From: CAYLLN01 sp964384375
GTDB taxonomy: Bacteria > Planctomycetota > Planctomycetia > Pirellulales > Pirellulaceae
Assembly: GCA_964384375.1 (NCBI GenBank)
Contig: CAYLLN010000016.1
Coordinates: 39,943-103,942 of the forward strand
DNA length: 64,000 bases
Direction: 5' to 3'
Each line of letters begins with the position of its first letter. Positions within the stretch are counted from its first letter, which is position 1. The translations under genes and the position numbers were made by a program. Under the pieces are notes generated by a model. It saw only the letters and a list, made by a program, of their open reading frames with translations, was not told the origin of the DNA and made no database searches. This document shows, piece by piece, positions 49,749-57,488 of this stretch.

Positions 49749-50369
49749 CTACGACTGCTGTTGGAAGTACTTCCAGCTATCCAATTGCATCCTGCTGCCT
49801 TGCGGGTCGGGAGTGGGCGGCAGGTAGGCGCCGCCGGCCGAAGGGGGCGAATTGGCAGCCGAAGCCATGATCGCTTCGGGGCTCGCGCCAGAATACTGCG
49901 ACAGTTCTTCTTCGTCTTCAATCACGTGCGCGCCACCGACAAGACCGATGAGGACGCATGAATCGAAGATTGTCTCGGCGGTGAATCGCCCCGGTCCGAG
50001 AATCATGTGAGCCTTCCACAGCATCCGGTTGATGTTGTCCGAATACTGCGTGGGGTCGTTCGACGAGCCGCCGAACCAACCCATGTTGTCGCCGTTCGCC
50101 TCTGGACGAATGAAGAACGCGATCGCCGTGTAGAGGAGCATCGCCGCCGTAATGCCGATGCACCCTTTCCACAGGGGCAGATGCGGCGCGTGCTCCTTGA
50201 GCGTCGGCACCGCGATCGCAAAGCCGACGGCAACCATCGCCGCGACTCCGAGAATTTTCAGGCACACGATCCATGCCGGCCGGCGGCGGCGGCACAGGCT
50301 CGTGCAAATTTCCACGCTGCCGTGCTTGTCGAGCGACGATTGTCCGCTGAATTCCGTAAACGAGAACAT
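49749..50369 (-). CDS. Membrane protein of unknown function
   Basis: 206 residues from the ATG at 50369, with AGAGGGG seven bases upstream; the longer frame has no support. After a soluble start (MFSFTEFSGQSSLDKHGSVE) and a basic loop (CRRRRPAW) there are two membrane segments (IVCLKILGVAAMVAVGFAIAV and GCIGITAAMLLYTAIAFFI). The rest is soluble, with NGDNMGWFGGSSNDPTQYSD, a hydrophobic patch ETIFDSCVLIGLVGGAHVI, then an acidic, Ser/Pro-rich tail. No family is recognised. It diverges from the HEAT-repeat lipoprotein gene. Confidence 0.75.
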   Translation of the reverse strand: MFSFTEFSGQSSLDKHGSVEICTSLCRRRRPAWIVCLKILGVAAMVAVGFAIAVPTLKEHAPHLPLWKGCIGITAAMLLYTAIAFFIRPEANGDNMGWFGGSSNDPTQYSDNINRMLWKAHMILGPGRFTAETIFDSCVLIGLVGGAHVIEDEEELSQYSGASPEAIMASAANSPPSAGGAYLPPTPDPQGSRMQLDSWKYFQQQS

Positions 50370-50489
50370 AGGGCACCCCTCTACGGGAAGCCTAGCACGC
50401 GGCATTCTGGCGAGCGGTGGGCGTGAGCCCACTCTGTCGATCGAGTCTGCCATGTTGCCTTTTGGCAACATGGCGATCATCTTGAATCC

Positions 50490-51002
50490 ATGCGATGCTT
50501 TCCACTCGTTCCGATAATCCTCCTCCTCGCCGGCTGCGGCAGTTCCGGCCAGCCGGCCCGTGAGATCGCCACGGCAGTACCCGAACCGGGCCAAGTCGCT
50601 CCGGCGTCATTCGTTTCCGCGGATTCGCCGGCTGCGAGTTCCTCCACTCCGCCGCGGCCCATCTTTGACTACACGGCTTCTTCCGCCGAGTACAACCTGA
50701 AGCCGCTCGATAAGTGGACCGAGCAAGAAGCGGCGGCCGACGCCTTGGGCCGCATCGGCACGGCCGCGGTGCCACAACTCATCGCCGCCCTGCGCAGCAA
50801 CGATGTCGAAGCCCGCCTGCAAGCGACACAGGTCCTGGCTCGCATGGGATCGGACGCCAAAGAAGCCGTTCCCGACCTGATTCGCCTGCTCGACGATCCC
50901 GACGAGCGAATCCGCAAGGCGGCCACACGCACGCTCGGTCGTATTGGCCCCGATGCGGCAGAAGCGGTTCCCGCCCTGATGAAGTCGCTGCTGGAGAAAT
51001 AG
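50490..51002 (+). CDS. HEAT-repeat lipoprotein
   Basis: 170 residues. The N-terminus is a lipoprotein signal with lipobox LAGC (Cys at residue 16), then a Ser/Pro-rich linker to about residue 65. The rest is three HEAT/PBS-type repeats: AAADALGRIGTAAVPQLIAAL; ARLQATQVLARMGSDAKEAV; and IRKAATRTLGRIGPDAAEAV, each ending PxLI/LM. Such repeats usually bind proteins. The anchored form should face the periplasm. It converges on the SpoIIE-type phosphatase gene, leaving 15 bases between stops. Confidence 0.85.
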   Translation: MRCFPLVPIILLLAGCGSSGQPAREIATAVPEPGQVAPASFVSADSPAASSSTPPRPIFDYTASSAEYNLKPLDKWTEQEAAADALGRIGTAAVPQLIAALRSNDVEARLQATQVLARMGSDAKEAVPDLIRLLDDPDERIRKAATRTLGRIGPDAAEAVPALMKSLLEK

Positions 51003-51017
51003 ACGCCCAGCGCGACG

Positions 51018-52721
51018 CTATTCTTTCCGCCCAAAGCAGACGAGGCACATGTCGTCGTTTTGCGGTGCTTTGCCCAGAAACTTGCGAACGTCGTCGATGA
51101 TGGTCTGACCGAGCTTTTCCACAGGGCCGGGAATGCGCTTCGTGTGGCCTCGAAGGCGGTCGATCGTGTAGAACGCGCCGAGAGCGTCGATCGACTCGTT
51201 CACGCCGTCGGTGAAGAGCGTCAGCGTTTCACCCGGCGCGATCTCGATATCACACTGTTCGTAGCCGAGTGCGTCGGTGATCCCCAGCGGCAAGCCGGCG
51301 ATCGATTCACCCGGCTCGTCAATATCGCCCGATTTGCGGCGGTGGAGGGGGGCCATGTGCCCAGCATTGACGATCGTCGCCCGGTTCTCGCGTGGATCGA
51401 CGACAACGAGGATCAGCGTCACAAACCGCTGAATGTTGAGCGCGGAGATCCGCTCGTTCAGCCTCGTCACCGCCGCGGAGGGCCTGGGTTCCGCGTAGAG
51501 CGAAAACCGCACTTCGGCTGAGAGCTTGGCCATCAGCAAAGCTGCGGCTACTCCGTGCCCAACGACATCGGCCACGACGACCGCCAGGCGACCATCAGGG
51601 AGCGGAATGTAGTCGAAGTAGTCGCCGCCGATCTGCTCCGCCGGCTGATAGTAGTCGTAGAATTCGTAACCCGCCAAATCCGGCCGCTTTTCTGGCAAAA
51701 AGCCGTGCTGCACCTCGGTTGCCAGGGCCATGTCCCGATCGTGCTCGCGCTGCTTCAGGGCCGCCTCGTGCATCTGGGCGTTCTGAATGGCGATCGCCGC
51801 CTGAGACGCCGTGCTCACCAGAATCTCAAGGTCTTCCTTCGTGAAGCGATGCCGCTGGTCGAGCGTATCGATCTGCAACGCGCCGAAGGCGTTCCCCTCA
51901 CTGTCGAGCAGCGGGGCGCACATCATTGAACGGATGCGGAAATCGGCGATGCTCTGGCTCATCTCGAACCGCTCGTCCGATGCCGCGTCGGCCGACAGGA
52001 TCGCCTCTTTCGAGTCCATCACGTGGCGGATGATCGTGCGGCTGATGCGGAGCGTGTCGCTGGCGTCCTCGCGACGCACGCGAACCCACCGCGGCACGAG
52101 CTTTTTGTCGGGCGTCTCCAGCACGATAAACCCGCGATCGGCCTGTACGAAAATCTTGAACAGGGCCTTGAGTACCTGCGGCAGTACTTCATCGAGCGCG
52201 AGGACGCGACCCAAGCTCTGCGTGATTTCCACGAGCGCGGCCAGCTTCACTTCGGCGCTGGCGGTGATGTGAATTCCGCCGCGGCTGGAGCTGGAAACGT
52301 CGAGCTTCGACATGATCGTCGAGCTCGGCTGGTGCGTTTCGTCATCGGCCAGGAACGCTCCCAGGCCTGCCCCGTCCACGATTTTCGGGATCGAGTCGGT
52401 GCTGGGTGGACCGCTGCCGGCCACCTGGTCGCCGGTGAATTTGAAAGTGACTTCGCACACCCGCAGCTCGTCACCGAGCTTCAGCAGCCGCCGTCCTTCG
52501 AGCTTGTTCGGCTCGTCGTTCACGAACGTGCCGTTGCGGCTGCCGAGATCTTCCAGGAAGTAGTTGCTCCCCTCGCGAACAATCTGACAGTGATTGCGGC
52601 TGACGGCTCCCACCTCGATCACGATATAGCAATCGGGGTGCCGCCCAAGGATGAACTTGTCCCCTTTAAGCTCGTAGTGCTTGCCGGCTTGGGGGCCGTT
52701 GATCGCCTTCAAATAAAACAT
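51018..52721 (-). CDS. FHA-GAF-SpoIIE serine/threonine phosphatase
   Basis: 567 residues. Residues ~1-98 are an FHA phosphothreonine-binding domain (FILGRHPDCYIVIEVGAVSRNHCQI, then DLGSRNGTFVN). Residues ~165-325 are a GAF sensor domain (LDEVLPQVLKALFKIFVQADRGFI, MMCAPLLDSEGNAFGALQID). A short helix (ALKQREHDRDMALATEVQHGFLP) leads into a PP2C-type SpoIIE domain (~345-565): GGDYFDYIPLPDGRLAVVVADVVGHG holds the metal-binding Asp residues, and TLFTDGVNES the later ones. The protein is soluble. The combination fits a partner-switching or kinase-reading phosphatase; no cognate kinase or anti-sigma factor is adjacent. Confidence 0.93.
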   Translation of the reverse strand: MFYLKAINGPQAGKHYELKGDKFILGRHPDCYIVIEVGAVSRNHCQIVREGSNYFLEDLGSRNGTFVNDEPNKLEGRRLLKLGDELRVCEVTFKFTGDQVAGSGPPSTDSIPKIVDGAGLGAFLADDETHQPSSTIMSKLDVSSSSRGGIHITASAEVKLAALVEITQSLGRVLALDEVLPQVLKALFKIFVQADRGFIVLETPDKKLVPRWVRVRREDASDTLRISRTIIRHVMDSKEAILSADAASDERFEMSQSIADFRIRSMMCAPLLDSEGNAFGALQIDTLDQRHRFTKEDLEILVSTASQAAIAIQNAQMHEAALKQREHDRDMALATEVQHGFLPEKRPDLAGYEFYDYYQPAEQIGGDYFDYIPLPDGRLAVVVADVVGHGVAAALLMAKLSAEVRFSLYAEPRPSAAVTRLNERISALNIQRFVTLILVVVDPRENRATIVNAGHMAPLHRRKSGDIDEPGESIAGLPLGITDALGYEQCDIEIAPGETLTLFTDGVNESIDALGAFYTIDRLRGHTKRIPGPVEKLGQTIIDDVRKFLGKAPQNDDMCLVCFGRKE

Positions 52722-53169
52722 GGCAATCTATGTGATTCCGCAGTCGCAGGGAGATCAGTCGCCACTTTGGCGGCCAGCCGCACGGGTTCGATTGTAGGTT
52801 CTGTATCGCTGAATCGTCAACAACGACGGCCGCAACGGGAATCCTTTTCAAAGTTGTCGGCAGGCGATAGCAGTCGCTGTGGTGCCGCGTCAAACCAGCC
52901 AAAGCCGAACGACGCTGACGTTCAGCTAGTATCGCGTCCCTGTCAGCGTCCCGTCGCGGTGGGAAAGGGCCGCACATTCGCTACGACCGTGACCGTCGCG
53001 CGCCGATGTCACTCCTCTCCTCCATGCTCATCCCGTTGCGGTTTGCCCAGCCCGCGGAGCCGTTCTAGGTTTGCCTTAGGAACTGACCTTGCCGCGCGGC
53101 GCGTGTGGCCGGGTGTCAGTATTGGCGCACAGCGCGGACGAAGCGCGAGCACGTCCGATTACCCCGAGC
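52722..53169. other. Intergenic region between divergent signalling genes
   Basis: The gap should carry promoters for the phosphatase and the HD-GYP/GGDEF protein. I found no ORF with a ribosome-binding site, no strong hairpin and no copy of the dispersed repeats. Confidence 0.4.
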
Positions 53170-55386
53170 ATGTCCAGCGAGACCTCGACCGTCGAATCTC
53201 CGGCCGCCTTGGCGCCGCCGGCCGATCCGTCGCGCGCCGCCGATGAGCGGCTCGTGGCGGTCTCGACGATGCTCGCCGGGCTCGACGCACCGGTCGTCGC
53301 CGGAGCAGCCAGCGTCGGCGCACTTTCCGATTCTTCCGAACTGGTCACGTTCGAAAATCAACTGGTTCAGGTCCGCCTGGGCCTCGCCAGCAGCTTGTTC
53401 GCCGCCTTGCGGGCCAAGCACGCTCCGACGGCCGCCCACAGCGTACGTGTTGCTCTAAGCTGCTCGGCCTGGGGAGCGATGCTCGGCCGGAGCGAATGCG
53501 AGCGGGACGAGATCGAGATCGCCGCCCTGTTGCACGACGTGGGCAAGATCGGCGTCCCCGATGAAATCCTGCACAAGCCAACGAAGCTCACCGGTGATGA
53601 GTTCGCGCTGGTCGAACGGCACCGCCACACGGGCTGCGACATCCTGCGGGCCTGCTGCTCGTCGGACGAAGTGCTCCGGATCGTCGAGCACAGCGGCGCC
53701 TGGTTCGACGGCAGCCGCGACGGCGCTTCCCTCGCCGGTGAATCGCTCCCGCTCGGCGCGCGGATGATCTCGATCGTCGATGCATTCGACGCGATGACCA
53801 GCGACCACGTTTATCGCCGGGCCATGTCGCGCGAGCGGGCCTTGGCCGAACTGTTCGAGTTTGCCGGCACGCAGTTCGATCCGCGGATGGTGCAGGAATT
53901 CTGCAACTTCGTCAGCGCCGACCAGGTCAAACTGCAAGCCGTCGTGGCTCGCCGCTGGCTCAAGGATTTGGCGCCGGCCGTGAGCGGCATGTGGCAGCTC
54001 TCGCAAGGGCCGCTCGCCTCGAGTGTCGGCACCGTCGAAATGCTCTTCCACCGCAAGTTGCTGGAAAGCATGCACGACGCGGTGATCTTCGTCGATGGCT
54101 CGCTCCGCGTCGTCCTGTGGAACCGGGCCGCCGAGCGCCTGACGGGCATTCCGACCGGCAGCATCGAGCACAAGCTCTGGTCCCCCACGCTCGTGAATCT
54201 CCGCGATGAGCAGCAGAAACTGATGCTCGAAGCGGACTGCCCCGTCATCCAGACGATTAAGAGCGGCGTGCAGACGCTCCGCCGACTCAGTGTTACTGGC
54301 CGCGGCGGCCAACGGGTCGAAGTCGATGCCCACCTCGTCCCTGTGCATGCGAAGACGGGCGTTTCGCACGGGGCGGCGCTGCTCATGCACGATGCTTCGT
54401 CGCAAATCACGCTCGAACAGCGCGTGCAGACGCTGCACGAGAAAGCGACCCGCGATCCGCTCACGCAAGTCGCCAACCGGGCCGAATTCGACCGGATTCA
54501 TGCGAGCTGCGTCGAGTCGCACCTCGAACGGCAGTTGCCTTGTAGCCTGGTCATCTGCGACATCGACCATTTCAAGCGAATCAACGACAGCTACGGTCAT
54601 CAGGCGGGGGACGAAGTGCTCATCGCCTTTGCGGCCCTGTTGCGGCGGCACTGCCGGTCGGGCGATCTGGTCGCTCGCTACGGCGGCGAAGAGTTCGTCA
54701 TGCTTTGCTCCGATTGCGACAATAGCACGGCGACGCACCGGGCCGAGGAACTGCGTGCCGAGCTGGCGGAATTCCCGATGCAGGCCCTGGAAGGGAAGTC
54801 GATCACGTCGAGCTTCGGCGTCACCGAATTGCAGCCGGGCGATACGCCGGAAACCATGCTCCGCCGTGCCGACCGGGCCCTGTATCAAGCCAAGGAAGCG
54901 GGCCGCAACACCGTCGTGCAACTCGGCAGCGGTATCGGCGGCGAGGAACCGCCACCCAAGCCGGTCGGCTGGTTGGCATGGCTTCGCGGCGCGGTCCCCG
55001 AGCACGTGCTGCAGCGGACGCTGGCGACCAGCATGCCGCTCAATGTCGTGATCGAGAAAATGCGGGGCTTCGTGGCCGACCACTTCGCCCAGATCGACGC
55101 GATCGACGAGCATCATGTGGCCCTGCGGATCGAAGGGGAAACGACGTCTCTCCAGCGACGCAGCACCGACCGCCCGGTTCCGTTCGTCCTCGACGTGCAG
55201 TTCGAGGAGTTCAAGGCCCCCGAAGACAATCGAGCGGCAGCCCGTTTCCGCACGCTGGCTCACGTCACGATTCGTCCACAGAAGAGCCGCGATCGCCGAC
55301 GTCGCGACGTGCTCGAACGGGCTCAGCGCCTGCTGGCCAGCTTGCGGTCGTACCTGGTTGCTCAAGATTTCAAGCGAGCCAAGTAG
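53170..55386 (+). CDS. HD-GYP-like, PAS and GGDEF multidomain signalling protein
   Basis: 738 residues from the ATG at 53170, the most natural start; the frame extends 27 codons upstream. After a ~70-residue disordered part, an HD domain (~95-260) has AHSVRVALSC, ALLHDVGKIGVPDEIL, ERHRHTGCDIL and VDAFDAMTSD. The GYP part reads EHSGAWFDGSRDG, so the GYP loop is altered. A PAS domain follows (~295-400: LESMHDAVIFVDGSLRVVLWNRAAERLTG). The GGDEF domain (~430-590) has CDIDHFKRINDSYGHQAGDE and RYGGEEFVML and should make cyclic di-GMP. The last ~140 residues are unknown and basic at the end. A synthase joined to a likely impaired phosphodiesterase suggests net synthesis. Confidence 0.9.
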   Translation: MSSETSTVESPAALAPPADPSRAADERLVAVSTMLAGLDAPVVAGAASVGALSDSSELVTFENQLVQVRLGLASSLFAALRAKHAPTAAHSVRVALSCSAWGAMLGRSECERDEIEIAALLHDVGKIGVPDEILHKPTKLTGDEFALVERHRHTGCDILRACCSSDEVLRIVEHSGAWFDGSRDGASLAGESLPLGARMISIVDAFDAMTSDHVYRRAMSRERALAELFEFAGTQFDPRMVQEFCNFVSADQVKLQAVVARRWLKDLAPAVSGMWQLSQGPLASSVGTVEMLFHRKLLESMHDAVIFVDGSLRVVLWNRAAERLTGIPTGSIEHKLWSPTLVNLRDEQQKLMLEADCPVIQTIKSGVQTLRRLSVTGRGGQRVEVDAHLVPVHAKTGVSHGAALLMHDASSQITLEQRVQTLHEKATRDPLTQVANRAEFDRIHASCVESHLERQLPCSLVICDIDHFKRINDSYGHQAGDEVLIAFAALLRRHCRSGDLVARYGGEEFVMLCSDCDNSTATHRAEELRAELAEFPMQALEGKSITSSFGVTELQPGDTPETMLRRADRALYQAKEAGRNTVVQLGSGIGGEEPPPKPVGWLAWLRGAVPEHVLQRTLATSMPLNVVIEKMRGFVADHFAQIDAIDEHHVALRIEGETTSLQRRSTDRPVPFVLDVQFEEFKAPEDNRAAARFRTLAHVTIRPQKSRDRRRRDVLERAQRLLASLRSYLVAQDFKRAK

Positions 55387-55449
55387 GTCCCGACGGCTCG
55401 GCAAGTAGTAGGCACAATCCGTGTGCCGTTGCTCCTCTTGTTTCTATCG

Positions 55450-55470
55450 TTCCCACGCTCTGCGTGGGAA
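55450..55470. repeat. Short palindrome of the CCCACGC-GCGTGGG type
   Basis: TTCCCACGC and GCGTGGGAA pair perfectly around TCT. A sister element at 55558-55580 has the same core. Confidence 0.7.
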
Positions 55471-55557
55471 CACACGCTTTGCCGCTCCGCGGCACGAGAA
55501 GCAGGCCTGCCTTAGAGCCGCACAAATCTCCCATGGCGGCAGAGCGGCGATTCTTGC

Positions 55558-55580
55558 GTGCCCACGCGGAGCGTGGGCAC
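55558..55580. repeat. Second palindrome of the CCCACGC-GCGTGGG type
   Basis: Ten-base arms (55558-55567 and 55571-55580) pair perfectly around GGA. It lies just after the prepilin peptidase stop and may end transcripts from both sides. Confidence 0.7.
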
Positions 55581-55590
55581 GAGAACTACG

Positions 55591-56841
55591 CTACGTTTCG
55601 CCACTCAGCACCTGCCGCACGATGCGAAGCATCATGAGGAGGCCCAGCATCAGGAGCAGGCAGACGGCAAGAATGCCCAGCACGAACGCTCCGAGCGCAA
55701 AGATGCCGGAGGCGAAGCCCCACACCTCGGTCCAGCGGACGAGCAGGATGACCGTGGCGAGACAGAGGTAAGGTCCGAACGCAATGTCGCGGCGGCCAGT
55801 AATCACCCACTGCGCCAGGGCGATGAAGACCGCGGCAAACGGCGAGAGGAAGAAGATCATCAGGGCCGCCTGCCAGCCGAGGAACGCGCCGATCATCGCC
55901 ATCAGCGTCACGTCGCCAAAGCCCATCGCCTCTTCGCGCAGTGCCATTGTCCCAACGATCCGCACGGCCCAGATGAGCGCTCCGCCAAAGACAAGGCCGA
56001 CGACCGACGTAAAGAGTGCTTCCCATCTTGCTCCGCCGGCCAGCCATACGCCCCAGATCGCGCCGCTCACGACGAAGGCGAGCACCGCCATGAACCGCCA
56101 GTGCGGCGCACGGGCAATGCTGGCGACGTAGAACGCAAACGCCTTGCTCCATCCCTTGCGGAGCGTCGCGGTCGCGGGCACGAGGGCCGCACTCCACGCG
56201 AAGATGCCGAGCGTGGCCAAGGCTGGTCCTTGCCACGTATGTGCCCAGGCGGGGAAATCGTCGGGTGTCGAAAACAGCAAAGGCCCTAGTCCAGCCGGGG
56301 CAGGTACCACGACCGGCAGGAGCGATTGCGGCAGGCCAGCCGCAAGCGCCAGGCCCATGAGCGTGCCGGGAATCGTGATCGAGTCGGGAATCGTCTTCTC
56401 GTCGAAGTCGATAAACGTGGCCGCCGTCATCAGCACAATGAGGACCGCGTGCGAGAGAAACTGCCAGTGGGCCAGTTCCTTCAGCAGTGCCGGCAGCATC
56501 GGCGGCGCGGGACGGGGCATGAGCGCGAGCTGCTCGACTTCCCACCAATAGAGCGCTGCGAGTCCGGCAGCGAGCGCGACCTCGAGCAGCGCCGGCCGCA
56601 CCCAGAACAACCGGCCGTGCAGCCCGCTCTCGCGCGCCAGACCCAGCCAGCCAATCACCGGCAGCCGATCGGACCATTGTCGGGGCGGCGCCTTGGCATG
56701 CGGACCCGACCAGGGGCTGATCGGCCGGGCGAACCAGGCGAGCGAGTAGATGGCCCAATTGACCGCGCCTCCCGCGACGAGTCCAAGCACGAAGACCCCC
56801 GCCATTCGCACTTCTGGCGGCAGGTTCAATAGTCCATTCAC
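55591..56841 (-). CDS. A24-type prepilin peptidase
   Basis: 416 residues from a GTG at 56841 that overlaps the aroK stop (GTGA), so the two are translationally coupled. The family cleaves type IV prepilin and pseudopilin leaders at the inner membrane through two aspartates. Both sites are visible: ATFIDFDEKTIPDSITIPG (Asp145/147/153) and EEAMGFGDVTLMAMIGAFLGW (the GxGD site). About eight to nine membrane segments are present. The N-terminal part lacks the CxxC pairs of the methyltransferase zinc site and has a long extra loop between the catalytic halves. It may therefore only cleave, not methylate. No pilin gene is adjacent. Confidence 0.88.
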   Translation of the reverse strand: MNGLLNLPPEVRMAGVFVLGLVAGGAVNWAIYSLAWFARPISPWSGPHAKAPPRQWSDRLPVIGWLGLARESGLHGRLFWVRPALLEVALAAGLAALYWWEVEQLALMPRPAPPMLPALLKELAHWQFLSHAVLIVLMTAATFIDFDEKTIPDSITIPGTLMGLALAAGLPQSLLPVVVPAPAGLGPLLFSTPDDFPAWAHTWQGPALATLGIFAWSAALVPATATLRKGWSKAFAFYVASIARAPHWRFMAVLAFVVSGAIWGVWLAGGARWEALFTSVVGLVFGGALIWAVRIVGTMALREEAMGFGDVTLMAMIGAFLGWQAALMIFFLSPFAAVFIALAQWVITGRRDIAFGPYLCLATVILLVRWTEVWGFASGIFALGAFVLGILAVCLLLMLGLLMMLRIVRQVLSGET

Positions 56842-57368
56842 GCGGGCGTTTTCTGCTGAAGGTGAGCGACGATCTGGCGAGCAATCTCGTCCGGAGCCAG
56901 GCGGTCGGCATCGACCGTCATGCCGGCACAGAGACGATACAGGGGCGTCCGCTGTTCCAGAAGCTCGCGAATTTCGGCGACGCCCCCCTGGGCTGTCAAG
57001 TTGGGTCGCCGCTCGCCGGTCGTCGGGTCCGCGATAATTCGTGCGTGCAGCGTCTCGGGAGATGCCTTCAGCCAGACGATGAGTCCACCGGCGGCCAGCA
57101 ATGCCAGACGGTTCTTCTCGCGCAGCACCGCGCCGCCGCCGAGCGCGACGACTTGCCCCTCGCCGCGCGCCAGGTCCGCAACCACGGCCGACTCCAGGTC
57201 ACGAAACGCCCGCTCGCCGGAGTCGGCAAAAATCTGCTTGATCGTCTTCCCCGCCCGCGACTCGACGACCTCATCCGCTTCGACCCATTTCGAACCGAGC
57301 GCTTCGCCGACGAGCCGAGCGACCGTCGTCTTGCCGCAGCCGCGATAACCGATGAGGAAGACGTTCAT
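56838..57368 (-). CDS. aroK: Shikimate kinase
   Basis: 176 residues, the normal length. It phosphorylates shikimate at O3 in the aromatic amino-acid pathway. The P-loop GYRGCGKTT is at residues 7-15. ADEVVES holds the shikimate-binding aspartate region. FRDLESAVVADLA has the conserved Arg, and VVALGGGAVLREKNR is the GGG substrate loop. ERRPNLTAQGG carries the lid arginine. The product is cytoplasmic. The stop overlaps the prepilin peptidase start by four bases, an odd functional pairing that probably reflects packing rather than pathway. Confidence 0.95.
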   Translation of the reverse strand: MNVFLIGYRGCGKTTVARLVGEALGSKWVEADEVVESRAGKTIKQIFADSGERAFRDLESAVVADLARGEGQVVALGGGAVLREKNRLALLAAGGLIVWLKASPETLHARIIADPTTGERRPNLTAQGGVAEIRELLEQRTPLYRLCAGMTVDADRLAPDEIARQIVAHLQQKTPA

Positions 57369-57488
57369 GGCAAGTCATCCCAGCGGCCCGCCGTCGTCCG
57401 AGGTGGGCGAAGCGGGGCAGAGCGCGGGAGAGGTATCGCCATTGTGACTTGCAGTACGTGTAAGCGGAAGGGAATGGCCCCGCCCCTT

